Below, in pieces: positions 44,830 through 56,507 of a stretch of DNA of 64,000 nucleotides; positions within the stretch are counted from its first letter, which is position 1; every line of letters starts with the position of its first letter. Origin of the DNA: Takakia lepidozioides. Taxonomy: Eukaryota > Streptophyta > Takakiopsida > Takakiales > Takakiaceae. The notes under the pieces are model-generated. The model saw only the letters and a program-made list of their open reading frames with translations. It did not search any database and was not told the origin of the DNA. The translations under genes and the position numbers were made by a program. The stretch is from NCBI GenBank assembly GCA_030704615.1, contig CM060732.1, positions 13,020,001 through 13,084,000 on the forward strand, given 5' to 3'.

Positions 44830-46083
44830 AGAGTATGACTGGAGAAAAGGACTTGATGAGGAGCAGGAAGCTACCCTGTTCGTTGCACACCTAGAGTACG
44901 AGCAGGTTGTAGAAATGCAACTGGAAGGCCTAAGTTGTTTAAAAGGTATCTGCTGTGGTGTAGTAACAGCAACACCAATTGAGGGTGAAACAAGCAGTTA
45001 CCCACCACATTTCTATGAAGAAAGAGAGGGAGAAATGGAAATCCTAGAAGAACCAGCCACTGTGAGTTTACAGGATGAAGTAGTGACTGGTTGGACAATC
45101 ACAGCTGATGAGCAGGTGAGAGAAGTGAATGTGGGAACTGAGGAGGAACCGAAGATGGTGAAAATAGGGGCTGACTTAGAGCCAGAATTCTTTGAGGAAG
45201 CTAAGAGTCTGTTCATCAAATACATAGATGTATTTGCTTGGAGCTATGAGGATCTAAAAGGGATATCACCTGAGATATGTCAGCATAAGATTGAACTGGA
45301 ACCAGGGTCAGTACCAATCAAACAGGCAAGGTACAGAATGAATCCCAACTATGCACAGAAGGTTGGGGAAGAGATCAAAGAAGTTGGTTGAGGCTAAGTT
45401 CATATACCCGATAGAGTATACAACTTGGTTGTCACCCATTGTGATAGTTCCCAAGAAGAATGGTAAACTGAGAGTTTGTGTTAACTATAAGAAGTTGAAT
45501 GCTTGTACAAAGAAAGATCCCTTCCATTTGCCATTCACAGAAGCGGTACTGGACACTATGGCAGACCATGAGATATACTCATTCATGGATGGCTTCAGTG
45601 GGTATAACCAAGTGCAAGTGGCAGAAGAAGACCAGGGAAATACAGCTTTCATCACAGACTGGGGTGCTTATGCATACAAAGTTATGCCTTTTGGACTTTG
45701 TAATGCACCAGCAACTTTTCAGAGAGTGATAAGTGAATCTTTCCATGAGTATCTGGATGATTTCATGCAGGTGTTCTTAGATGACTTCAATGTGTACAGG
45801 TCTAAGAATGAGCACTTGCATAAATTGGAGTTATGTTTGGCCAAATGTAGGATGAGAGGTCTGGGCCTGAATCCAGAAAAGTGTACTTTCTGTGTGAACT
45901 CAGGGGTACTTTTGGCACATTGTGTGTAAGAGGGGACTGCTTGTGGATCCCAGAAAGACAGAGGCTATTAAATCCTCTCCACCACCAGGAAATGTTAAGA
46001 GTCTAAGGAGATTCCTTGGACAAACCAGTTATTACAGAAGATTTGTCAGACGGTATGCACAGATAGCAGCACCATTGAGGGGG
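44830..46083 (+). pseudogene. Ty3/gypsy reverse transcriptase, truncated
   Basis: Two overlapping frames (44915-45391 and 45351-45929) join through a frameshift near 45390. They give LFIKYIDVFAWSYEDLKGI, IKQARYRMNP, then VIVPKKNGKLRVCVNYKKLN, DGFSGYNQV, MPFGLCNAPATFQR and the catalytic FLDDF at 45774-45788. GLGLNPEKCTF follows and, after another frameshift, a LRRFLGQTSYYRRFVRRYA block leads toward RNase H. Similarity stops at about 46083, next to an A-rich tract. gag and protease are missing between the LTR and this region, so the element is deleted at both sides of pol. Confidence 0.85.
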
Positions 46084-46300
46084 GCTGCTATTTCATGAGC
46101 GGCATGAGCATGAGCGGAAAAAAAAAAAGCATGAGCAGACCATTGTGAGTCCACGGAAATAGGGTTATGAGGCACGGAAATAGGGTCATATGAAGTTGGA
46201 ATGTGGCACCAGTGGACTTGAAATGCAACATTTTATTGCAAATTTTGTGGCAAGCCACGTCTATACAAGTGTGTTCTAACTGTCATAGCCGGAATGGGCA
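46084..46300. other. Junction between gypsy remnant and transposon E1
   Basis: Contains CATGAGC repeats, an A11 run and two copies of GGAAATAGGGT(T/C)AT about 24 bp apart. This is where the left end of E1 should be, but no matching inverted terminus was found near 56.5 kb. Confidence 0.4.
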
Positions 46301-46969
46301 CTACTCTCCTACACCCTCCGAGGAACTTGCCCCACCTTCTTCCTCATCCCCCTCATCCCCCTCATCCTCCGAGCTCTGTGATGCATCAGTTCCACTATGC
46401 CTCTCAAAAATCCCGTCCTCTCCTTGGGGGACTGTCCACCTCACCTCCTGGGAATCTTTTGCGTCTTCTCCCCCACTTTCCTCAGCAGAATCCAAGACAA
46501 ATCTACGAGCCCGACGGGCTCTAATAGGTGCTGCCTCCTCCCTCATCTTCATTTTCTTGAGGCTTGCCTCGTCTAAAATCTGCTGTACACGACTACGTTC
46601 GGAACACCTCCTAATGGACACCGAAGCAAGCCGGGCAGCATAAGTAGGAAGGATGTACTCCCTTTCTGGACTAGGCATGAAATCCCCCTGGCAAAAAAAG
46701 GCACGTTCCTCCTGCCCATGAACTCCGGTGTAGACGTCCCTCCGGCAGTACTTGGCATCCTACAGTAAGAACAAATCCACTTCAAGAATGTCAATACCAG
46801 CACAACCAGAAAGGGTTTTCAATGAAATAAGAGAGCGGAGGGAGGTGCCTCACAAAATCTGGAGGCAACTTACAATGCCACCACTCACTCGTAAACCGGG
46901 GGCTCCTCGGCCTCGATCCCAACTTCCTCCCCCTGCTCCTTCTCGGATTTTTCCTCATCCTCCGAGGAT

Positions 46970-47830
46970 GCCTCTTCCTCTTTCGGCAGACGTTCAGCCG
47001 CTGCAAGTTCCGAGTTGTGGAGGGCAGTATCTAGCTCAAAGGCGAACACATGCCTGTTGGACAATGTCCCTGCCCACATTGAAGCACCTGAGGAACAAAA
47101 CGGGCGGTTAATAGCTTGCGGCATGCAATTGCAATCGGGCCAGGGGACAAACTGAGCACGTGAAGGCTTACTCGTGCCGCATGTGAGGTCCAGAATCCGC
47201 CCTTGGACATCCGAGCACGTCTCCATGAGGGTTTGGATGAAAGCAGGGCTCCGGGTCCGGCTGTACCGCCACGGTTTGCCTGTCTTTGTGTCCTTCGGCA
47301 TACTGGAGTGGGGCACATAGTTGTAGAGGACATCGTAGGTTACAGGGTCCATAGCGACATCAACAAGACGACCGTTGTTGCGGAATTTGAACGTAGACCC
47401 TCTCTTCACAAAGCAATATGCCTCAAACACCAATGTCTGCACATCCAACAAAGAAGGGATCAACTCCAGGGTCTACTTAACATACACCACAATATGAAGT
47501 GAATGCAATAGATTGATAACTTACACTTTGGCCCTCTGTTCGCAACCCCTGTGTACTGATGCAGAACCATTTTCTGAGGAGGACCGGGGTGACACTTTTT
47601 GGTGTCCACCTTGCCACCGCATTCTCTGTGGTCTTCCCTCTCGTGGCAAGGACAACCACACATCCACCGTCATCCAGAAGCATCCCCGCCAGCCCAAACC
47701 CGGCTTTCCAGTAGTCCTCAGTAAACCTGTTCCAGGTGGGCACACCATCCAGGCCCTCCAGCAGCTCCCCATCTGGAATGTCGAGGAGAATCATGTCGCA
47801 AGCTCTCTCCACCTCAACCCCCCCCCCCCG
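46970..47830 (-). other. Class-beta DNA methyltransferase-like domain (exons of E1 minus-strand gene)
   Basis: The motif order is IV before I, as in class-beta N4-cytosine/N6-adenine DNA methyltransferases. A motif IV-like CDMILLDIPDGE lies at about 47771-47800, then a W..F..DYW...F helix and MLLDDGGCVVVLATRG. Further on come RSPAFIQTLMETC and motif I GRILDLTCGT (47173-47202). An 84-nt intron follows, then ASMWAGTLSNRHVFAFELD, the rest of motif I and the acidic end of the next strand. The usual catalytic (D/N/S)PP(Y/F/W) is replaced by DIPD, so activity is doubtful or altered. No closely similar host enzyme comes to mind; MT-A70 enzymes have a different layout. Confidence 0.65.
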
Positions 47831-48732
47831 AGTGCTCTTGCAATTCGTGCTCACAGCCGTGAAGAATTCCATCATGGCTTCAAAACGAGGGGTGTCTTTA
47901 GGCTCTGTACCGCCAGCCCTCTTCTTGGCTTTCCCCTTCTGCTCCGCCAGAGACTTGCTGTGTGCCACCTTCTTCGCCCTGGCAGCGAGAGCGTCAAGGA
48001 AGCTCTCATTGACGCATTGGATGATGGTTGGAGGTTCTAGCTTTGGCCTGTGCGTAAACGTCACCGCCGAATACCGCCGTGTAGGCTCGCCCTCAAATGC
48101 CAACTTCTTGGCAGAGCCAGTCCCACTCCGAACTGACTTGGGAACCCAGACGACCGGTGACTGGGTAGGAGCAACAGCAGTCGCAGGACCTTGAACAAAG
48201 TTGTCGTTCGAGTCACTCTCTTGGGTCCCCTCCTGCGCCTCCTCCGATGCCCCGATGGTTTTCTTCTTTTTGGGTGTTACTGCACTCACCTGTTTCCTTG
48301 TCATTTTCCTTTGGCCTTTACTCTTCTCATGCAATTTCTCCTGAATTCCTGCCTGAGCAAGCTCTGCCGCTTTCCTGGAGTTCGCAAGCGCTTTTGCCTC
48401 TTTTGCACCCAACGGAGGCAGCGGAGCCCGGTTTCGTCGGAATTCAGCATCCAGCTTCAATTGAAACTCGGATGGGTCGAGTGAGCCGGGCGGAAGGTCC
48501 ACATACCAAGGGCAATCACGCAAATGTTCCAGATGCCACTCCTTCACAATATCGTCAGTGTACATGGAGTCAGCCCCAGGGTTCCTCCATGCCAGGAAGA
48601 ATGGTGGCTCGAAAGACAGATGACCTTTCTCCAAAAGGGAGAACTTGCAGTACCTGCATTCATGAAAAACACAATGAGGTCCCTGAAATGCATATTCGGC
48701 ACCATTTTCCCAGGTTGGGGCGGATGTGAGTG

Positions 48733-49175
48733 GGCCTAGAAATGGAAAAATGGCGCCGAATTTTGGTTTTCGGTGACTGCCACCCTAGGGACTTAGCTAT
48801 CTTGGGAGCCCTGAACTGGAAATTCGGCGCCATTTTTCCCGGTTTGGCCCGAAAATGGCCAAGTCCCATAACCGCAAAAGGGCCTAGAACTGAAAAATGG
48901 CGCCGAATTTCCAGTTCAGGGCCAGCCACCCTAGGGACTTAGCCCGAAAATGGCCAAGTCCCTGAACGGCAATAGGGCCTAGAACTGGAAAATGGCGCCG
49001 AATTTCCAGTTCGGGGCCAGCCAGTCTAGGGACTTAGCCCGAAAATGGCCAAGTCCCTGAACGGCAATAGGGCCTAGAACTGGAAAATGGCGCCGAATTT
49101 CCAGTTTGGGGCCAGCCAGTCTAGGGACTTAGCCATTTTCGGAGCCCTGACTGGAAATTCGGCGCCATTTTCCCT
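48733..49175. repeat. 95-bp tandem array of GGCGCC-centred palindromes (E1)
   Basis: GGCCTAGAA starts at 48733, 48881, 48976 and 49071; the last three intervals are exactly 95 bp. Each unit has a near-palindrome with core AATTCGGCGCCGAATT (variants AAATGGCGCCGAATTTCC), flanked by CTAGGGACTTAGCC and GAAAATGGCCAAGTCCC. The array fills the intron of the E1 minus-strand gene between the exon ending LLYRYIR and the exon with GHLSFEPP. Confidence 0.85.
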
Positions 49176-50454
49176 AACACCACATGAGGCCTCTAACATC
49201 CTGAAATGCAAGGACTTGAAAGAAAGGCAGCGCGTATGTACCTGTACAGAAGGCGCATTGCTGCTTTGTCCGCGTTCGGCTGGTCGGTGAACTCGTGGCT
49301 CCGGCGAGCATCTGCTATCTCCCGAAAGAATAGGTTGGTTTTGTAGAGCAGAAAGTACCTCGTCACATAGTCATGTAGGCTCTCTGCTGCAGGAGATATC
49401 TCCATCTTGAACTAATGTGTTTGTGTGTCCAGCTGCTCTTGCGCATTCGTCCTGTGGAGATTCTCCATCAGATCGGTTTCCTGAAAAAATACAATGAATC
49501 CACCCCCTACTAGAGTAGAAGCCCCAAACGAAGCGTGGGGAAGTACCTGAAACCACCATGTCATGCGGTTCATCCACATGTCGATTGTGGGGTCAGAGAG
49601 TTTGTCCGGTTTGGGGAAGCTCCACATGTCCCTGGTACTTTGGGAACCATTCCAGATTTGGAGCCACCGGGTCTGTCCAACCACCCAGCATATTCGTAAG
49701 CGCCAAACACCACAAAAATGAGGTGTTGCCACCACAATTTGGTTAAGAATGTATCACCTTTTTTGTTGCATCCACACAGGATGTGGCTAGACGATGGAGC
49801 TTCTCCAATGTCATCGTGGGCTTCAGAGTGCGAGAGTAGTGCTTCCCCACCTCCACCAGAAAGTCGGCACCAAGGGCGGGATCAGCTATGGCCACGTACT
49901 TTACCATCCGCGACTTGTACTTTATGCGGGCCCTCACCTCCGCAACTTTGACATACGATTCGAGTTCCGGGAGGGTTGGATTCTTCTCCTCTGACTCCAT
50001 GTAGAACCTCCGCGCATGTGCCAAATCCTGCTGTATTTTCGTCTGTCAAGAATGCGCACATAAGATTAGAGATCCTGCTCAACACAATTTCTTCTATTGG
50101 GGGAGGAGAGACAGATTAGCTCATCAAAACTGTCAGGAGCTTTACCCGAAATATGTAGTCCACCATGGCGTCGACGCTCAGCCTATACCAGGTTCTGTCT
50201 GCCTTTGCCTCCGACTTGCGCAGGAGGTCGGCACTGAGGGAATTGGCAAACTCTTGCACCCCCTGCTTCCCGACATCCTTCACTCGGAAGAGCATATGGG
50301 ACAAGTTGGTGGCAATGAAGGCATTCTCAGTCACCCTGCAGCGCCACATTTCCATCAAACAATACTGAAATGGGAATTTTCATCATATATGAGGATTCGC
50401 AATGAAATGACTTCCAAATTCAAAGTCCAAAAGCGAGAGGGGTTGTAGCTTACG

Positions 50455-50989
50455 AGTTGATGTCGGCCATTGCAGCTTTGAGAAGACTGCAATCTTTGGG
50501 CCCCGCAACCTTCAGCACAACACAATCCACGGCGAAATGCCAATCGAGGTCGTTGGGGTGGGCTTGGGCAATGTGCTCCATCCATGCCAGGAGGCGATGA
50601 TTGCCGTCCCACACGTAGAACATCTTACCGGACAAGTGCTGGAAAAGAGGATCACTAGCAATCGATCTCTCGAACTCCTCATTTCGCGTTTGCCAATGGG
50701 GACCCCATTTGTCCACCTCATCGGAAGTGTGGGCACGGGAAGCTCCGTGGTCGTTCTCAATGGAAACGTAAAACGCGGCAGACCCCATTCGATATCCATC
50801 CCGGAAAGAGAATTTCAGCTTGTCGATATCGCCTGGGAGGGCAGGTCTCACCACCTGCAATGACACCAAGCGGCAAAGGAGAATTCGAAGCTTGGCTGGG
50901 TACACCATGCCCCCCAGCACCCTACCAATGTTGTTGTGGGTTGCCTCCAACATCTTGGCAGCGGCCAACTTCATATCCGCCTCAGACAT
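50455..50989 (-). other. ParB/sulfiredoxin-like domain (exon of E1 minus-strand gene)
   Basis: The exon encodes LLCRLVSLQVVRPAL, FSFRDGYRMGSAAFYVSI and then FYVWDGNHRLLAWM. ParB-type N-terminal domains have the layout: strand, v-x-R, helix, S-I-x-x-G, strand, then D-G-x-H-R-x-x-A. The DGNHR motif is the hallmark and lies near 50.60 kb. In the family it binds nucleotide (ParB CTPases, sulfiredoxin) or acts as a nuclease; which applies here is unknown. The exon ends at a GTAAGC donor. E2 has the same motif, YVWDGNHRLLAWM, within otherwise about 30% identical sequence, which suggests constraint on this motif. Confidence 0.75.
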
Positions 50990-51680
50990 GACGTCTGCTG
51001 CAGAGGGGTTTTCCGGCAGCCCACCAGGACCGCCAAATCCAGCCTGTAGGCTCCGGGTTTGGGGCTGTCCGGGAGGATGTCATCCTGGTCAGAAAGCTCC
51101 CTGTCGTCCTCCTCAACAGGGTCAGCCACCTGTGAAACCACCTCCAGCACTCTCCCCGTCTCTACTGCCCTCTCCCTGGCTTCACCTCGAACTTGCACAA
51201 TCCGTGCTCTTTCTGGTGTTCTTTCCTCTCCTCCACTCTCCACCGTATGGGTAATTGCGGGGGCTGCTCTTGCCCGCGATGGTCTAACCGGTGTGTTACT
51301 ACCTCTCTGTGGTGTCTTGGAGGGATCCACCGTCTCTGTGCGTCCCTCGCTTACATTGGCATCTGTCATTTGGGCACCCCTGGCCTCTTTAGTGGCCTTT
51401 TCTCTTTCCTCCTGGCTAGCATTCTGTCTCGTCTGTTCTTTTGCCCTCTCTTTTGCCCTCTCACGGGCTTTCTGTTTCTTACTAGGGCTAGCAGCAGGGG
51501 AGCCCTCCAGGACGACCACCTTTGATTGAGGCGAACTGACACCCTCGCGCGCACTGCTCACTCCCCCCTCCGCAGCCCGTGGCGGCTCTCTCACCGGGGA
51601 TTGCATGTGCTTAGCTTTCTTTTTTTTCTTTGCGTGGGCGGGCCCTACTGCATGTGCATGAACAAACTCCATTGCCGGAT

Positions 51681-52918
51681 CTGCTGTCCTCATGTCCTCA
51701 CGCTGGTTTTTGCACCGATGTTGGTTTTCACGATTTTTGGGAATGACAGAGTGACGACGAGCCCGGCACGCTGGTGGTATCATCGACAGCTCCAACTCAT
51801 CGCATGTTTGAATCGCCCAACTTGGGGCGAGAGGGCAAACTTCAACCTTTTGTTGGTGGACGGGAGGACTTGCAACGAGAGTACGACAGAATAGGCATTG
51901 GGGAGGTTGGTGCAGGCGGCATGGCAGGTGAAGGGCATCGCAACGAGCAGCGCAACCACCATAGCAACAATCGTGTAACAAAAATGAAAACATAACAAGT
52001 TTAGGAAGTATGGAGAGCCATGCAACAACAATAAAAACAAATGCAACCATTGCCTGAGAATGACATGCACAAGCAGCCTTCTCCACAACTGCCGGATTTG
52101 CACACGCATTGCAAACAATGTAAGGTTCACTCAACTATCTAAAGTTCACTCATCCAGCGAAGCCAGGATGAAGATGCAAAAACAAAGCGAGGCAACAAAG
52201 CGAAAGCAAAAGCGAAATCGAACAAAGCGAAAGCAGAAGTGGCTTGCTTGAGAGTACTCGGCTTCAGTTGGCGCGGGTTGTGAGCAAGACACTGGAATCT
52301 CATGCTGGAGCTTCAGTTTGGCCATGCGAGAGATTGGCCGTCGTCCGTAGTACAGAGCTTTCAACTTCCGCCGCGGTCTGGATGTGAGGTCTCTCTCAGG
52401 AGAGCCACGCCCTTCAGGCGGCATAAGTCCCAGCCAAAATGGAAAAAGATCTCCGTTTTTGGGGTACATGCCTCGAATTTGGGGGGATCCGAATGGAAAT
52501 TCGGCGCTGAATTTCCGTCCGGGGGATGTTCTCTGTCGGACAGGTGCCGGCATCTCTGCCCCAGACGACTTCATCCGTGCGGCCCCTGTTGGATATTGGG
52601 TGCCGAATTTCCATTCGGGGGTAGTAATGTGACGGCACGGTGTCGGCTTCTCCCCTTCAGCCGTCATCATCCGGACGGCCCCCCACTTTCTGACTGCATA
52701 CCGTTGGCAGTTATTGCGCAAAAACCAGGGGCCGCATTCCGGAGACAAGGTTCATTAACACTCTGACTGTGGATTTTTGAGATAGTTGGCTCCCTGGATT
52801 TGGATCAGGCTTCGTCGCTTGGACAAATCGGCACCGCATTCCTTCCCATCGCTGCATCCCCCTTCTACCAGGGAGCTTCCCCACACGCCATCCTGGCAGT
52901 CTTGTGTGCACATCTCCC
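51681..52918. promoter_or_regulatory. Divergent promoter region of E1
   Basis: The transposase start (52919, plus) and the first likely ATG of the ParB gene (about 51672, minus) point away from each other across this region. A minus-strand frame continues open to 52134, so the start could be earlier. Near 52490-52520 and 52600-52618 lie copies of the GGAAATTCGGCGC/GCCGAATTTCC motif that also makes up the intron array at 48.7-49.2 kb. This region probably holds shared regulatory sites. No TATA box is obvious. Confidence 0.5.
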
Positions 52919-55900
52919 ATGGCGGAAAACCCGAGCGCTACAGTGTACTGCCCTCCTCACGAGCATAGAGCTTCATTTCTGTGCAGAGGGGACATCTGCC
53001 GGGTGATGGAGAAATATCTGTGCGTTCGATACCACCTGAAACCGGGGTCGGTTTTTTTGGAGGAGGAAAGGAAGGACTCAAACGGCCTTGTTGTCGAGAG
53101 TATTGTTGTGCTCCACGATGATTTCGGCGATGGCAGGGAATGGCGAGTTCCACCATCGGACAACGTCATATACAGGGCTGTTGGGGACTTCATTTGCCCG
53201 CCAAATGCACCTTCTATCCTGGCGCCTTCCACGAAACAATCCGCGAATCAGAGAGTGGCTACCTCAAAGAGAGAAGTCCGCAACGAAGTAAATCCAGAGC
53301 CGAACCCATCCATGAAGACGAGCGAGAACCGGGTTGTTCACAACCTGTCCGACTCAGACGAGGTCATGGAAGTTCCGAGGTCGTCCTGGAGATCAGACAA
53401 GTCCTCAATGGACGTCAGTGGAGGAGGGAGTCATATTCCCAGCACGAGCACCGCAGTTCGATCTATTCTTGAAATTCTGCGAGGGCTTCACCTGGAGGGA
53501 CACCGGTCGGAGCTGGCCGGGCTAGACTACAGCAAGTTCGCAATTAAATCGGTTACATGCCTTCCCGCCGACGTCGACGGTAATATCTTCTTTGAGTTCC
53601 CTCCTCGGGCGGACTATTCGAGGGCGTCCGGAATGTTGACAGATATGGATAGAAAACATGACGGTCATCCTTGGTGCGTTACCAAAACCACCAACATGAA
53701 GATGCTCGATGGTGTGCGGGTACGCTACGTTGTTTGTGCGGGCGCGTTGCGGTGTTTCTCCCCAACTTGCTTCCACTTTAAATCCAGAGGTCACAGGAAC
53801 GAGACCGATTGGACAGGCACAACTCATCAACCATTTCGAGCTCAGGAGAAGGTTCCGAACTCCACAATTAAGTGTGCGCATTGCAAAGAACCACCACACT
53901 GCATGTCTGTTTGTAATGCCAAGCAGTTCTATGTGTTGCACCGTTTCCCTAACCTCACCCGAGCTTGCATACACGTTGGTTCCCATTGTCACAAATTGGC
54001 GAGGGGGAACTCGCGGGAGGCTACCCACGAGGCAGAGCAGCTCGTTCAGGAGGAGGTTAAGTTGAGACCGGGTGCCAAACCCAAACAGATACAGCTCCAA
54101 GCCGCCCATAAGATGGCATTGGCCAGAATTATGTCGGAAGACGGCTCCGATAGAGTTCCTCTCGATGAGAAGGAAATGGAGGCATTGCTGGAGTCGGTGT
54201 CCCACGTATGTTCACCGAATGTCCGAAACCACATTGTCTCATGCAAACAGAAAATTGGGCGTGGCTCGGATATGCACTCCATTCTGGAGGTGAAGCAACG
54301 ATGTGGATATGACTACATTCATGGAAGTAGGTTTCCAGGACAAGGGACTGAGGCAGATCATTGTTTCGTATTCAAAATGTCCACGTGTGGACCTGGCAGC
54401 GGCGTCGAACTGGTCGACAGGATGACGAGTGGGGACTTGTCAAACAGTTGGGTCATGTTCGACCATATCAAGCGAATTACAAATCACCAGTGGGTGACAA
54501 TGGGTGCACATGTCTACGACACCCACTACAGGATGCTAATGACAATTGCTATTTGTGAGATGAAAGGAGAGGACACACAATCGGAGATGCTTCTTTGGCA
54601 GGGAATAAACGAACAGATGGCCAAGGCGGGATTGCCCCCTTCGAAATTTCCGTGGTTTCATGGCGGACAACGCACAAGCAAATTGGGCTGCCATCCGAAG
54701 GGTGTACGGGCAAGACCCCAATGTTCCCATGGAAGGCAACGAGAGATCTTGTGGGTTCCATTTTCTGCAGAGCCTTTCGCAGTACACAACCAGGCTCGTG
54801 GCGCCAGATTTCAGAGAGGAGCACCGTTCCATGTGCCTTGCGTGGAAGCGCGCTCCCACCTTGGATGATGTAGAGACACAGTTTGCATGTATACGGGCTT
54901 GGTGGACATCGTCAGGTGCTGTAAGGAAATCAGACGAGGGAGCAATGGTCAGTTGGCTAGCATGGTGGCATTATCGTTTCCTCCAGTTTGGCAAAAATAA
55001 GCGGGAGGTGAGTTGCACGAATTCGCGTCCCGTTGAATATTATTCTTGGCCATATTTGTAACTTGCTTGTAACCTCAACATGTGCTTGTGCAGGAAATGT
55101 GTCTCGACTCCAACACCGACATGCCCACGACAAACATGGCCGAATCGGTGCACTCTTCCTGGCGTGCCTCCTCTGCGGCGCATCTGGTGGATATCCTCAC
55201 TGCCACAACGGAGGACATTGTGAGGTCAATTATGTAGCAATGCAGGTACAACGAGTTCTTGAAAGGGAAATAGTGGGACTTGGGGCCGGACAGGCAGGAA
55301 ATGCTGATGCGGACTGCCTCTAGATCGAAGAATCCTCGGAAGTGGGCGGCGGCCTTGCGAGAGGGCCTTCGGGACACGCCATTGCTGCGAAGAGGCCAAC
55401 ATTTGGAAGGAGATGTTCATACCCGTCCAGTGAGACGAAGACTTGATGAGGCATCTGGCGGAGAAGAGGATTCATGGCGACAAGAATATTCGCACGCTCC
55501 CTCGTGGTCCGGTGATGTTGCCCGAGGAGGTCTCGTCGAGCACCGCAAGTCCTGCACGTTCAAGATCGCCATCTCCTTTGAGCACAGGGCGCGTGCCCCG
55601 GCAACATAACGAGCCATCTGTAGTAAAGCAGTACAACATTCCCATTGTGGAGACAAGAGTGTCGGAGTCACAGTGGAGAATTGCGAGGACATTGCCGGCA
55701 TTTCGAGGGAAGTGTTGCGCCATCCGGGTGGATACGAGAGCACGCTGTGGTGAGATGATTCGGAGGAACCCACACGGTGCTGTACCTGCACCTTGTTTCA
55801 GCAGCAGATTTTTGACTCCCACATTTGCTCACGCCACAACGCAGACATTTTGGTTCTGTAGGCACGACATAATGACCTGTGTATTTGGCAAGCCCAAGTA

Positions 55901-56507
55901 CGGGATTCAGGGAATGCCGGAGCCTCCGAGCGTCTGGCCTGTTGCACCGGGTTGCAGCCTCTCTCAGAATGAGGCGGATGCTTTATCTGCAGCAGGATTT
56001 CGAATGGTGCAACGCACAGACATCCCGGCCCATGCATTTCCGGTTCCTCAGACCCAGCCATTGCAGACTGCTCGGTCCAGTAGAGACGGATTGGACAATT
56101 CTGCACATCCCACAATGCGATTCGGAAGAGTGAAGAGACGACACCCTCCCAACAAGTTGAATGAGACTCGGATTGCCAATGCTCTTGGGATGGCTTGCAC
56201 TATTCAGAGCTCCGTGGATGTACCCCCACCCGGCCTTGGGCGTGTGTATCGGATGGCAACGGCCGGCTCGGCTGTACGCGACGATGTATACACAATTACG
56301 ATTGGAGTGGAGCCGACTTGCAATTGTACAGACTTCTCGTTGATGGAAGCAAAGAAGGGTTCAAAGTATTATCCGTGCAAGCATCTGTATTACATTTACC
56401 TGAAGAGGTTGAGGATGAACGTGACTATTGATGACTTTATTCATGCACCGGCGTTGAGCGTGAACGAGCTGCACAAACTCCTCCTTAGGGATTCCAAAAA
56501 TCATTGA
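52919..56507 (+). pseudogene. E1 transposase: MULE-like DDE with SWIM finger, broken
   Basis: Starts MAENPSATVYCPPHEH at 52919. The order is an N-terminal domain (FLCRGDICRVMEKYL, EWRVPPSD), an acidic linker and a zinc-binding region (HDGHPWC, CAGALRCFSPTCFHF, CAHCKEPPHCMSVC, ACIHVGSHCHKLA) like the WRKY-GCM1-type finger of MULE transposases. The core follows (MFDHIKR, HVYDTHYRMLMTIAICEM, FMADNAQANWAAIRRVYG, CGFHFLQSL), then an intron at 55008-55093. The C-terminal exon has a SWIM-type finger, CNCTDF...CKH, near 56315-56390. Defects are a one-base deletion near 54650, judged against E2, and TAG codons near 55236 and 55275. It would cut and rejoin element ends in the nucleus. Confidence 0.78.
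55443..56507 (+). other. C-terminal SWIM-finger segment of E1 transposase
   Basis: This 354-codon open frame is the last part of the E1 transposase. A Ser/Pro/Arg-rich linker leads to a Cys/His-containing block (GKCCAIRVDTRARCGEMI, FWFCRHDIMTCVF) that may bind zinc. Basic residues follow (KRRHPPNKLNETRIANALGM), then the SWIM finger CNC...YYPCKHLYYIYL and a short helical end. SWIM fingers follow the DDE domain in many MULE transposases and bind DNA or protein. The corresponding part of E2 lies beyond the window. Confidence 0.75.

Larger units (their letters stand above)
46301..51680 (-). pseudogene. E1 minus-strand gene: ParB-like domain plus class-beta DNA methyltransferase-like domain
   Basis: A multi-exon gene, judged by splice signals and by colinearity with the E2 copy. 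In coding order: a Lys/Arg/Glu-rich disordered N-terminus (51.68-51.0 kb); a ParB/sulfiredoxin-like domain (50989-50455); a helical region (50.36-49.24 kb); an HLRDCPWYVDLPP block (about 48.53 kb) and a basic linker; then a methyltransferase (47.83-46.97 kb); and an acidic tail to 46301. Introns with GT...AG ends include 47437-47524 and 47088-47171. A one-base frameshift near 51.0 kb separates the N-terminus from the ParB domain, and one late junction (46.89/46.76 kb) does not keep frame, so this copy is probably defective. ParB-methylase fusions are known from bacteria and phages. Here the gene lies divergently to a transposase. Confidence 0.7.
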
